Shown: positions 26,080 to 34,207 of the stretch, piece after piece
Position numbering within the stretch: the stretch's first letter is position 1
Layout: every line of letters begins with the position of its first letter
From: Reyranella massiliensis 521
GTDB taxonomy: Bacteria > Pseudomonadota > Alphaproteobacteria > Reyranellales > Reyranellaceae
Direction of reading: 5' to 3'
Length of the DNA: 64,000 nucleotides
Assembly: GCF_000312425.1 (NCBI RefSeq)
Contig: NZ_HE997181.1
Location: 2,053,124 to 2,117,123, forward strand
Made by a program: the position numbers and the translations under genes
The notes under the pieces: model-generated
Seen by the model: the letters and a program-made list of their open reading frames with translations, nothing else
What the model was told of the DNA's origin: nothing
Databases searched by the model: none

Positions 26080-27039
26080 ATGAGGCTTCCTTCTTTTCTT
26101 CTCTCGGCTCTGTGCGTCGCGCTCGGCGCCCTGGGAAATCCGGCCCTTGCGAAATGGCCTGAGCAATCGATCCGCATTGTCGTGCCCTATCCGGCCGGCG
26201 GCGGCGTCGATGTCATGATGCGCATGCTGGCGCCGCTCATGAGCGAACAGCTGGGGCAGCCGGTAGTCATCGACAATCGTGCCGGCGCGAATGCCAATAT
26301 CGGCACGGCAATCGTCGGCACCGCGAAACCGGACGGTTATACGCTCCTGGCCAGCGCCACGTTCCTCACGGTCAATCCGCTTCTCGAGACGGGCCTTGCC
26401 TGGAAGGCATCGGACTTCACGCCCGTAGCGGGCCTGTCGCGTACCTACAACCTGTTCATGGCGAACGGCACGTCGCCCTGGAAAGGCCTTGGCGACTTCG
26501 TCGCCGCCGCCCGCGCTCAACCGGGCCTGAATATCGCTCCCGGCGGCTCGGGATCGCCCCAGTCGATGGCGCATCGGATGCTACGCGTCCGTGCCGGCCT
26601 GCAGTTTACCGAAATTCCCTATCGCGGCACACCGCCGCTCCTGGTGGACTTGGCCAACGGCACGCTTGCTATGGCTGTCGCGCCATTGGCGGCGGTACTG
26701 GGGATGCTGGAAAGCGGAAAGTTGAAGGCCCTGGCTGTCGCCGGTGAGGAACGCGCCAGGCTTCTTCCCGACGTTCCGACGACGGCGGAGGCCGGCTATC
26801 CCGATGTCGTGGCGCCGAGCTGGTATGGGCTGCATGCTCCTGCGGGGACACCGCCTGAAATCGTGCAGGCCATTGCCGAGGCCGCCCGGATAGCGACCGC
26901 CGACGCCAAGGTTCAGGCCACCGCCCTGAAGGCAGGAGGCGAGACAGCCTTCCTCCATACGCGGGACTTTGAAGCCCTCCTCGTGCGCGACCGGCAACGC
27001 TGGGAACGCATTGTAGCCGAGGTGAGCAAGGGGCAGTAG
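26080..27039 (+). CDS. Tripartite tricarboxylate transporter substrate-binding protein (Bug/TctC family)
   Basis: A 319-residue periplasmic binding protein. ATG 26080 has AAGGA five bases upstream, which decides it over an extension into the TauD gene. The Sec signal peptide MRLPSFLLSALCVALGALG is cleaved near NPALA-KW. The mature start WPEQSIRIVVPYPAGGGVDV, then RAGANANIGTAIVGTAKPDGY and EIPYRGTPPLL, are diagnostic of the family. No tctAB genes are nearby. It is cotranscribed with the TauD-like gene and converges on the amidase gene. Confidence 0.93.
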   Translation: MRLPSFLLSALCVALGALGNPALAKWPEQSIRIVVPYPAGGGVDVMMRMLAPLMSEQLGQPVVIDNRAGANANIGTAIVGTAKPDGYTLLASATFLTVNPLLETGLAWKASDFTPVAGLSRTYNLFMANGTSPWKGLGDFVAAARAQPGLNIAPGGSGSPQSMAHRMLRVRAGLQFTEIPYRGTPPLLVDLANGTLAMAVAPLAAVLGMLESGKLKALAVAGEERARLLPDVPTTAEAGYPDVVAPSWYGLHAPAGTPPEIVQAIAEAARIATADAKVQATALKAGGETAFLHTRDFEALLVRDRQRWERIVAEVSKGQ

Positions 27040-27047
27040 ACGTCCAG

Positions 27048-27072
27048 GCTCTGGCGGCTAGAGCCCCAGAGC
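27048..27072. terminator. Possible bidirectional terminator between Bug gene and amidase
   Basis: GCTCTGG (27048-27054) pairs perfectly with CCAGAGC (27066-27072) across an 11-base loop in the 18-base convergent gap, and includes the amidase stop. No U-tract follows on either strand, so the call is weak. Confidence 0.3.
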
Positions 27073-28467
27073 GGAAAGGTCGGGCGCGCGGCGGTGGAAG
27101 TCCGTCGCGTCCTGGAACGCCTTGCCCAGGCGCAGCACGTCGCGTTCCGCGAAGGGCTTGCCGACGATCTGGACGCCGACCGGCAACCCGCCGGAAAGGC
27201 CAGACGGCATGGCGAGGCTGCAGAGACCGAGATAGTTGGCCGGCCGGTTCAGATAACCTGGGATCGGCGATGTCTCGTCGACCTCCGAAACGGGGATCGC
27301 GGGGATCGCCATTGTCGGCAGCAGGATCGCATCGTGCACCGCGAACCACTCCTTGAACGCGTGCCGACGGGCCGCCACGGCGCGCAACTCTTCGGCATAG
27401 GCACCTGGCAATAGGGCCTTCGCCGCCTGCGCTCGCGCCCGCACGCCGGGGCCGATTGCCTTCGACATATCCTCGATATAGTCGCGATGCAGGGAATAGG
27501 CCTCCGACGCGATCAGGGTGCCGGCCGGCCGCGACAGGTCGAAAAACCAGTCGGGCAGACGCACGGCCTCGACTGCAGCGCCAAGGCTCTCGAAAGTGCG
27601 GGCGGCGGCCTGCCAGGCCTTGGTCACGTCGGCATGCATGAAGTTCGGCAGCTGCCTGGTGTCGGGCATCGCGATGCGCATGCCTTCGATCGAACCTGGG
27701 CGTACCGCTTCGGTGAAATCTTCGAGCGGCTGATCGAGGGTCGTCGGGTCACGCGAGTCGGGTGCGGCCAGCGCGTTCAGGAGGAGGGCGCAGTCTTCTA
27801 CCGAGCGCGCCATGGGGCCGATCGAGTCGAACGACCAGCTGAGCAGCATCGTGCCCGAGAGGCCGATGCGGCCGAAAGTGACCTTGAGGCCGACAAGGCC
27901 GTTGAACGCGGAGGGGATGCGCACCGAGCCGCCGGTGTCGCTGCCGATGCCGGCCGGCGTCAGGCGGGCGGCGACCGCGACGCCAGTGCCGCTCGACGAG
28001 CCGCCGGGGACGCGATGGGTCCCGAGATCCCAGGGATTCCAGGGTGCGCCCATCAGCGGATTGGTGCCCCAGCCGCCGAAGGCGAACTCGACCATGTGCA
28101 GCTTGCCGAGAGGCACCATGCCGGCCGCGGTCAATCGTTCGACGGTATTGGAGGTCACGCTGGCGATGCGGCCCTCGAACATCTTGGAGCCGCCGGTGCC
28201 GACGCGGCCGGCGATGTCGCAGAGGTCCTTGTAGGCAATGGGCAGCCCGTGCAGGGGCGGGAGCGGAAAGCCCGACATGCGCGCCTTGTCGGCCGCGTCC
28301 GCCAGCGTACGCGCCTCATTGGCGTAGACTTCGGTGAAGGCATGCAGCTTGCCGTCGGCCTTGGCGATGCGTGCCAGGAGAGCGTCGACAACTTCGCGGG
28401 AGGAAAAACGCTTTGCTGCAAGGCCCGCGGAGAGTTCCGTGAGCGTGAGGTCGTGCAGGTTGCTCAT
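27058..28467 (-). CDS. Amidase (amidase signature family)
   Basis: A 469-residue AS-family hydrolase. The Ser-cisSer-Lys triad is K80 (PIAYKDLCD), S157 (HRVPGGSSSG) and S181 (GIGSDTGGSVRIPS). The rest of the signature, FNGLVGLKVTFGRI, follows. It has no signal peptide and so is cytoplasmic. Substrates of this family range from small aliphatic amides to glutamyl-tRNA; the absence of gatB/gatC nearby argues against GatA. Its ATG overlaps the stop of the SDR gene by one base (TGATG), so the two enzymes form an operon acting on an unidentified amide and alcohol or ketone. Confidence 0.93.
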   Translation of the reverse strand: MSNLHDLTLTELSAGLAAKRFSSREVVDALLARIAKADGKLHAFTEVYANEARTLADAADKARMSGFPLPPLHGLPIAYKDLCDIAGRVGTGGSKMFEGRIASVTSNTVERLTAAGMVPLGKLHMVEFAFGGWGTNPLMGAPWNPWDLGTHRVPGGSSSGTGVAVAARLTPAGIGSDTGGSVRIPSAFNGLVGLKVTFGRIGLSGTMLLSWSFDSIGPMARSVEDCALLLNALAAPDSRDPTTLDQPLEDFTEAVRPGSIEGMRIAMPDTRQLPNFMHADVTKAWQAAARTFESLGAAVEAVRLPDWFFDLSRPAGTLIASEAYSLHRDYIEDMSKAIGPGVRARAQAAKALLPGAYAEELRAVAARRHAFKEWFAVHDAILLPTMAIPAIPVSEVDETSPIPGYLNRPANYLGLCSLAMPSGLSGGLPVGVQIVGKPFAERDVLRLGKAFQDATDFHRRAPDLSALGL

Positions 28468-29210
28468 CAGTAGGTCGCCCGGCCGCCGGAGAGATCGAAG
28501 GTCGAACCCGTTGCGAAGGTGCAGAGCGGGGAGGCAAGCCAGGCGACCATCTCGGCCACTTCCTCGACTTCGCCAAAGCGGTTCATCGGGATCTTGGAAA
28601 GCATGTACTGGATGTGCTGCTCGGTCATCTGGCTGAACAACTCCGTTTTCACGACCGCCGGCGCCACGCAGTTCACCAGCACGCCCGTCGTCGCGAGTTC
28701 CTTGCCCAGGGATTTGGTGAGCCCGATGACGCCGGCCTTCGACGCGGAATAGGCGGAAGCGTTTGGATTGCCTTCCTTGCCTGCCACGGAAGCAATGTTG
28801 ACGATGCGGCCCCAGCCGCGCTTGGACATGCCGGCCGCCACGGCACGATTACACAGGAAGACGCCGGTGAGGTTGATGTCGATCACCTGTCTCCAGGCAT
28901 CGACGGGATAGTTCACGACCGTCGTGTTGGGGCCGGTGATGCCCGCGCTGGCGACCAGAATGTCGGGGGCGGCGAGGTCCTTCTCGGTCGCGGCAAGTGC
29001 CTTGGCGATCGACTCCTCGCTCGTGACGTCGACGGAAACCGCGATCGCTCCCTTGAGCGCGGCCGCCGATTGCCTGGCTCGTTCGAGGTCTTGATCCCAC
29101 AGGGCCACCCGGCCACCGCCGGCTGTGATTTTCGCAGCGCAAGCCAGCCCGATTCCACGCGCACCACCCGTTACGATCGCGGCACGTCCCTTGAATAATT
29201 CAGGTCCCAT
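28467..29210 (-). CDS. Short-chain dehydrogenase/reductase, 3-oxoacyl-ACP reductase-like
   Basis: A 247-residue classical SDR. The NAD(P) motif is VTGGARGIGLACA (about 14-26) and the catalytic Y-x3-K is in SAYSASKAGVIGLTKSLGKE. The cofactor end LWDQDLERARQSA, with Asp after the second strand, suggests NAD(H) preference. Length and FabG-like spacing are normal. GGAGGAAGCGC precedes ATG 29210. It is the first gene of a two-gene operon with the amidase and diverges from the MoxR ATPase gene with a 107-base gap. Confidence 0.93.
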   Translation of the reverse strand: MGPELFKGRAAIVTGGARGIGLACAAKITAGGGRVALWDQDLERARQSAAALKGAIAVSVDVTSEESIAKALAATEKDLAAPDILVASAGITGPNTTVVNYPVDAWRQVIDINLTGVFLCNRAVAAGMSKRGWGRIVNIASVAGKEGNPNASAYSASKAGVIGLTKSLGKELATTGVLVNCVAPAVVKTELFSQMTEQHIQYMLSKIPMNRFGEVEEVAEMVAWLASPLCTFATGSTFDLSGGRATY

Positions 29211-29227
29211 GCGCTTCCTCCAAATGC

Positions 29228-29256
29228 TTGAATTATCTTGCTATTCCTACCATATC
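29228..29256 (+). promoter_or_regulatory. Tentative promoter for the Mo-hydroxylase maturation operon
   Basis: TTGAAT and CATATC are 17 bases apart in an AT-richer patch of the divergent gap. They would give a leader of about 55 bases before the MoxR start. The -10 match is only partial. Confidence 0.3.
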
Positions 29257-29317
29257 GGCGCAGCGCTCCATCCGCTACACTGACGCATCAGCGCCCCTCC
29301 GAGTTTTCGGGAGTTAC

Positions 29318-30241
29318 ATGCCTTCGCCCATTCCGGCGTCCATCGACGCCACCGTCGAGCTTCTGAAAGGCGGCGACTACATCGCCGATCGCAGCCTCGC
29401 CACCGTCCTCTACCTTGCGCTCAAGCTCGGCCGACCGCTGTTCTGCGAAGGCGAGGCGGGTGTCGGCAAGACGGAGATTGCCAAGGTCCTGGCCAAGACC
29501 CTGAACCGGCCACTGATCCGCCTCCAGTGCTACGAAGGCCTCGATGTCGCCTCGGCCGTGTATGAATGGAACTATGCGCGCCAGATGATCGAGATCAGGT
29601 TGGCCGAAGCACAGGGCGTCCATGATCGCAGCGAGATCGCCGCCGACATCTTCAACGAGAAGTTCCTGATCCGCCGTCCGCTGCTCGAAGCGCTGCAGCC
29701 GCATGTCGATGGCGCCCCGATCCTGCTGATCGACGAACTCGACCGCACCGACGAGCCGTTCGAGGCGTATCTGCTCGAAGTCCTGTCCGACTTCCAGGTG
29801 ACGATTCCCGAGCTGGGCACGGTAAAGGCGGCGGAAACGCCGATCGTGATCATCACGTCCAACCGGACGCGGGAAATCCACGACGCTCTGAAGCGCCGAT
29901 GCTTCTATCACTGGGTCGACTATCCCGACCTCAAGCGCGAACTCGAGATCTTGAAGGTCAAGGCGCCGGGGAGCTCGGAGCGGCTGTCGCGGCAAGTCGT
30001 GGGCTTCGTCCAGGAACTGCGCAAGCTCGATCTGTTCAAGGCGCCCGGCGTCGCCGAATCGATCGACTGGGCCACGGCGCTGTCTGAGCTGAACGCCCTC
30101 GATCTCGATCCCAAGACGATCAACGACACGCTGGGCGTACTGCTGAAATACCAGGACGACATCCAACGCCTGCAGGGCTCGGAAGCGGCCGAAATCCTGC
30201 GTCAGGTGAAGTCGGACATCGCCGCCCAGCCGCTGGGCTGA
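29318..30241 (+). CDS. MoxR family AAA+ ATPase (CoxD-like)
   Basis: A 307-residue MoxR-type ATPase. Walker A is GEAGVGKT (45-52), Walker B APILLIDELDRTDEPFE, and sensor-type IIITSNRTREIHDALKRRC follows. In carboxydotrophs CoxD with the VWA protein CoxE helps mature the Cu/Mo active site of CO dehydrogenase. Similar pairs occur with other xanthine-dehydrogenase-family enzymes. ATG 29318 starts MPSPIPASIDATVELLKGGD; a longer reading from TTG 29228 would overlap the candidate promoter. It heads a run of seven genes with gaps or overlaps under 12 bases, all plausibly serving a molybdenum hydroxylase. Confidence 0.9.
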   Translation: MPSPIPASIDATVELLKGGDYIADRSLATVLYLALKLGRPLFCEGEAGVGKTEIAKVLAKTLNRPLIRLQCYEGLDVASAVYEWNYARQMIEIRLAEAQGVHDRSEIAADIFNEKFLIRRPLLEALQPHVDGAPILLIDELDRTDEPFEAYLLEVLSDFQVTIPELGTVKAAETPIVIITSNRTREIHDALKRRCFYHWVDYPDLKRELEILKVKAPGSSERLSRQVVGFVQELRKLDLFKAPGVAESIDWATALSELNALDLDPKTINDTLGVLLKYQDDIQRLQGSEAAEILRQVKSDIAAQPLG

Positions 30242-30251
30242 GCGGCGCGCG

Positions 30252-31502
30252 ATGGACGCGCTGCCCGAACCGACGGCGTCGCCGCAACCCCGCGGCGGCA
30301 AGCTCGCGACCAACATCGTGCACTTCGCACGGACCTTGCGGACGGCCGGGCTGCGCGTCGGGCCGGGGCAGATACTGCGCGCCATCGAGGCGGTCGAAGC
30401 GGCGGGCCTGCAGAAGCGCGACGACTTCTACTGGACGCTCCATTCGGTCTTCGTGAACCGCCGCGACCAGCGCGAGATCTTCGACCAGGCGTTCCACGTC
30501 TACTGGCGCAATCCGCGTCTCCTGGAAAAGATGATGGAGATGCTCCTGCCGCAGGTCGGCGTGCCGGCCGAGCAGGATCAGCGCAAGCAGCTCAGCCGCC
30601 GCCTGCAGGACGCCCTGCAGCCCGGCAAGGGCGAGGCGCCGGAGCAGGCAGACGAACCGCCGGAGGTCGAAGTCGAGGCGACCTTCACGGTCTCGGATCG
30701 CGAAGTGCTGCAGCATCGCGATTTCGAGCAGATGTCACAGGCCGAGATCGACGAAGCCTTGCGCGCCGTTGCCCGGATGCGCCTGCCAGTGCCCGAGCGC
30801 AAGACGCGGCGCTATCAGCCGGCGCGACGAGGGCCACGGGTCGACTTCCGGGCCTCGCTGCGGCGCGCGCTGCGGCCGGAAGGACTGACCGAGCTGCGCA
30901 AGCGCGAACCTCGCCGACGGCCGCCGCCGCTTGTGATCCTGTGCGACATTTCCGGGTCGATGGCCCGCTACACGCGCATGTTCCTGCATTTCATGCACGC
31001 CATCACCAACGACCGCGACCGAGTCTATTGCTTCACCTTCGGTACGCGGCTTTCGAACGTGACGAGGGCGCTGCGCAATCGCGATGTCGACATCGCCCTG
31101 CAGAAGGCGTCCACACAGGTCGAGGACTGGTCGGGTGGCACCCGCATCGGTCTGGCCCTGCATGAGTTCAACAACAAATGGTCGCGGCGCGTCCTGGGGC
31201 AGGGCGCCGTGGTCCTGTTGATCACCGATGGCCTGGATCGCGAGGGCGCCGCAGGTCTGGGTGAGGAAATGGAACGTCTCCATAAATCCTGCTCACGTCT
31301 CATCTGGCTGAACCCGCTCTTGCGGTACGGCGCCTACGAGCCCAAATCTCAGGGCAACAAGGCCATGTTGCCGCATGTCGACGAGTTCCGGCCGGTGCAC
31401 AATCTGGAGAGCCTGGCGGGGCTGATCGCCGCCCTGGGCAAGCAAGTCACCGGCGCCGACAGACGCCTCGCGGGATGGCAGACCGAACTTCGCAAGGAGT
31501 AG
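30252..31502 (+). CDS. VWA domain-containing CoxE-like protein
   Basis: A 416-residue cytoplasmic protein with a C-terminal von Willebrand A domain. The MIDAS motif DISGS is at 232-236 (VILCDISGSMARYTRMF), with a later WSGGTRIGLALHEF loop. The N-terminal half is the helical CoxE-family region, beginning LATNIVHFARTLRTAGLRVG. CoxE proteins pair with the MoxR ATPase and act as chaperone-like factors for metal-site assembly. The gene starts 10 bases after the MoxR stop and ends 3 bases before the first xdhC gene. Confidence 0.9.
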   Translation: MDALPEPTASPQPRGGKLATNIVHFARTLRTAGLRVGPGQILRAIEAVEAAGLQKRDDFYWTLHSVFVNRRDQREIFDQAFHVYWRNPRLLEKMMEMLLPQVGVPAEQDQRKQLSRRLQDALQPGKGEAPEQADEPPEVEVEATFTVSDREVLQHRDFEQMSQAEIDEALRAVARMRLPVPERKTRRYQPARRGPRVDFRASLRRALRPEGLTELRKREPRRRPPPLVILCDISGSMARYTRMFLHFMHAITNDRDRVYCFTFGTRLSNVTRALRNRDVDIALQKASTQVEDWSGGTRIGLALHEFNNKWSRRVLGQGAVVLLITDGLDREGAAGLGEEMERLHKSCSRLIWLNPLLRYGAYEPKSQGNKAMLPHVDEFRPVHNLESLAGLIAALGKQVTGADRRLAGWQTELRKE

Positions 31503-31505
31503 ATC

Positions 31506-31826
31506 ATGAGCGACGCACTCGATGTCCTGGATCAGGTCGGCAAGTGGAAGGCTGGCGGCAAGGGAGTAGCCATCGCCACCGTAATCACCACTTGGGGCTC
31601 TTCGCCTCGGCCGGTGGGCAGCCAACTCGGCGTCGACGACACGGGCGCGATGGTAGGCTCCGTGTCCGGCGGCTGCATCGAAGGCGCCGTTGTGAAGGAA
31701 GCGCTGGCGGCGATCGCTGACGGCAAGCCGCGGCTGCTGGATTTCGGTGTCACTGACGAACAGGCCTGGGATGTCGGGCTGGCATGCGGTGGCAAGGTGC
31801 AGGTCTTCGTCGAGAAGGTGAACTGA
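31506..31826 (+). CDS. XdhC family protein, N-terminal (XdhC/CoxI) domain only
   Basis: A 106-residue protein matching only the N-terminal domain of XdhC. The conserved GSVSGGCIEGAVVKEAL (C57) and GLACGGKVQVFV (C94) cysteine motifs are intact. XdhC binds molybdenum cofactor, helps its sulfuration and inserts it into xanthine-dehydrogenase-type enzymes. Here the Rossmann half is encoded by the next gene, 3 bases downstream, so the two polypeptides probably associate. AAGGAG lies before ATG 31506. Confidence 0.9.
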   Translation: MSDALDVLDQVGKWKAGGKGVAIATVITTWGSSPRPVGSQLGVDDTGAMVGSVSGGCIEGAVVKEALAAIADGKPRLLDFGVTDEQAWDVGLACGGKVQVFVEKVN

Positions 31827-31829
31827 ATC

Positions 31830-32558
31830 ATGAAGGCCGAGACCCTGGCGGCGCTTCAGGAAGCGCGCCACAAACGGCACGCTCTGGCCCTGGCCACACG
31901 GCTCAGCGACGCCGCCGAAACTCTGATCTACCGAGACACGGCGTCGGGTGAGCAGGCTGGCGACGAGACGTTGCTCTCGGCGGCGCGGCAGGCACTCGAG
32001 ATCGGCCGCAGCGAAACCGTCGATATCGGCGGCCAGCGCATTTTTCTGAATGTCTACGTGCCGCCGCCGCGTTTGATTATCGTCGGCGCCGTCCACATTG
32101 CACAGTCGTTGGCGCCCATGGCGTCGCTGCTCGATTTCGATGTCACCGTCGTCGATCCGCGCCGTGCCTTCGCCACCGACAGCCGTTTCCCCGGCGTGAA
32201 GGTGATGCAGGAATGGGCCGACGAGGCCTTTGAGAAGATGGGCCTCGACCGATCGACGGCCGTCGTCACTTTGACGCACGATCCCAAGCTCGATGACCCC
32301 GCGCTCGAATATGCGCTGAAGTCGGAGGTCTTCTATATCGGCGCGCTCGGCAGCCGGAAGACCCACGCCAAGCGCAAGGAGCGGCTGGCCGAAGCGGGGA
32401 TCACCGAAGAGCAGTTCGCACGCGTGCACGGGCCGGTCGGTCTCAACATCGGCGCCAAGTCGCCGGCGGAGATCGCCATTTCCATCCTGGGGCAGATCGT
32501 CGAAGTACGGGCGCGCCGCCTCGAAGCCCTGTCCGCGCCGAAGGTCGCCGCAGCGTGA
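31830..32558 (+). CDS. XdhC family protein, Rossmann (XdhC_C) domain
   Basis: A 242-residue partner of the preceding short XdhC protein. The first ~70 residues (ARHKRHALALATRLSDAAET) resemble the linker of full XdhC. The rest is the XdhC_C Rossmann-like domain: RLIIVGAVHIAQSLAPMASL, VTVVDPRRAFATDSRFPG, VVTLTHDPKLDDPALEYAL, YIGALGSRKTHAKRKERL and GLNIGAKSPAEIAISILGQI. It would hold the molybdenum cofactor for sulfuration and transfer to the apo-enzyme. Its stop overlaps the GTG start of the next gene (GTGA). Confidence 0.92.
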   Translation: MKAETLAALQEARHKRHALALATRLSDAAETLIYRDTASGEQAGDETLLSAARQALEIGRSETVDIGGQRIFLNVYVPPPRLIIVGAVHIAQSLAPMASLLDFDVTVVDPRRAFATDSRFPGVKVMQEWADEAFEKMGLDRSTAVVTLTHDPKLDDPALEYALKSEVFYIGALGSRKTHAKRKERLAEAGITEEQFARVHGPVGLNIGAKSPAEIAISILGQIVEVRARRLEALSAPKVAAA

Positions 32559-34207
32559 GGTTCGGCGAGATTCCTATCAACGCGGCGGCAGGTGCCATCC
32601 TGGCGCATAGCTGGCGCGCCAACGGCGTGAACTTCGCCAAGGGCCGCGTCCTCTCCGCCGACGATGTGGCCAAGCTGAAGGCGGTCGGCGTCGCGACTGT
32701 CGTCGCGGCCAAACTCGACGACGAGGATATCCACGAAGACGAGGCGGCTGCCAGCGTCGCCAGGGTCCTGGCGGGCGAGGGCATCGAGGTCACGGCACCC
32801 TTTACCGGCCGGTGCAATCATTTCGCCCGCGAAGCCGGTCTCGCCGTGGTCGATCGCGAGCGCATCGACGAACTGAACGAACTCGACGAATCGGTGACGG
32901 TGGCGACCCTGCCGCCGTTCGCGAGGGTCGAGCCGCGCCAGATGGTGGCAACGGTCAAGATCATCCCCTATGCCGCGCCGCGTATAGCCGTCGCCCGTGC
33001 CATCGGCGTCGCCAAGTCGGCCAATCGCCCCTTGGTATCGGTGGCGCCGTTCCAGTCGATGCGTGCCGGCCTGGTCCAGACGAGGCTTCCGGGCACGCGC
33101 GACAAGGTCTTGGACAAGGCTGTCGTCACGACCACCAAGCGACTGAAGTCGCTCGGCAGCACTCTGAACGGCGAGCGTCGGGTGGCGCACGACGCGAAGG
33201 AGATCGCCGGTGCTTTGGCCGAACTGAAGTCCGAAGGATGCGACCTGTTCCTGATCGCCGGTGCGTCGGCCATTGTCGACCGGCACGATGTCGTGCCGTC
33301 GGGGATCGAAGTCGCGGGCGGAAAGGTCATCCATTTCGGCATGCCGGTCGATCCTGGAAACCTGTTGCTGACCGGCGAATTGGACGGCAAGCCGGTGCTG
33401 GGCCTGCCGGGCTGCGCCAAGTCGCCGAAGTACAATGGCTTCGACATGGTGCTAGAGCGGCTTGCCGCACGCCTGCCGGTTGGCCGTGCAGAAATCGTGC
33501 GCATGGGATCGGGTGGCCTGCTGGCCGAAATCCCGAGCCGTCCTCAACCGCGCGACGACAGCGAGGTTGAGGGCGAGGGGCCTCAGCAGGCGCCTCGCGT
33601 CGCAGCCCTCGTCCTCGCCGCCGGCCGGTCGACGCGCATGGGCGGTCCCAACAAGCTGCTGGCCGATGCCGAGGGCGAGCCGCTGGTCGTGCATGCGGTG
33701 AAAGCGGCTTTGGCATCGCAGGCTGTCGAGGTCGTGGTCGTGCTGGGTCATATGGAAGATCAGGTGCGGCCGGCGATCGAGAAGGCGGTGCCGCCGAAGT
33801 CGCGACTGCGCTTCGTCACCAATCCGGACTTTGCCGAGGGGCTCAGCACGTCGGTGAGGACCGGGATCGGCGCGCTCGGCTCGAACATAGACGCGGCCAT
33901 CGTCCAGCTCGGCGACATGCCCGGCGTTGGCGCGCCGCTGCTCGACCGCCTGATCGCCGCCTTCAGTCCAGTCGAGGGCCGCACGATCTGCGTACCGACG
34001 GTCGGCGGCAAGCGCGGCAACCCCGTCCTGTGGGCGCGGCGCTTCTTCCCGGAGATGGCCAAGCTCTCGGGCGACAGCGGCGCCAAGCATCTGATCGGCG
34101 AGCACGCCGATCTGGTTTGCGAGGTCGAGATGACAGGGGAGGCCGCCATCACCGACATCGACACGCCGGAGGCGCTGGCGGCATGGCGGGAGCGGAGCAC
34201 AGCATGA
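32555..34207 (+). CDS. Molybdopterin-binding / NTP-transferase fusion protein (MoCF-MocA type)
   Basis: A 550-residue two-domain protein. Residues 1 to about 340 resemble the molybdopterin-binding MoCF/MoeA fold (FGEIPINAAAGAILAHS at the start, then CDLFLIAGASAIVDRHDVV). Residues about 348-550 are a MocA/MobA-like nucleotidyltransferase with ALVLAAGRSTRMGGPNKLL as the nucleotide loop and later LGDMPGVGAPLLDRLI. It would attach CMP (or GMP) to molybdopterin and pass the dinucleotide cofactor to XdhC. Xanthine-dehydrogenase-family enzymes of CO-dehydrogenase type use the cytosine dinucleotide form, so MocA activity is the better guess. GTG 32555 is set by the GTGA overlap. Confidence 0.88.
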   Translation: MRFGEIPINAAAGAILAHSWRANGVNFAKGRVLSADDVAKLKAVGVATVVAAKLDDEDIHEDEAAASVARVLAGEGIEVTAPFTGRCNHFAREAGLAVVDRERIDELNELDESVTVATLPPFARVEPRQMVATVKIIPYAAPRIAVARAIGVAKSANRPLVSVAPFQSMRAGLVQTRLPGTRDKVLDKAVVTTTKRLKSLGSTLNGERRVAHDAKEIAGALAELKSEGCDLFLIAGASAIVDRHDVVPSGIEVAGGKVIHFGMPVDPGNLLLTGELDGKPVLGLPGCAKSPKYNGFDMVLERLAARLPVGRAEIVRMGSGGLLAEIPSRPQPRDDSEVEGEGPQQAPRVAALVLAAGRSTRMGGPNKLLADAEGEPLVVHAVKAALASQAVEVVVVLGHMEDQVRPAIEKAVPPKSRLRFVTNPDFAEGLSTSVRTGIGALGSNIDAAIVQLGDMPGVGAPLLDRLIAAFSPVEGRTICVPTVGGKRGNPVLWARRFFPEMAKLSGDSGAKHLIGEHADLVCEVEMTGEAAITDIDTPEALAAWRERSTA

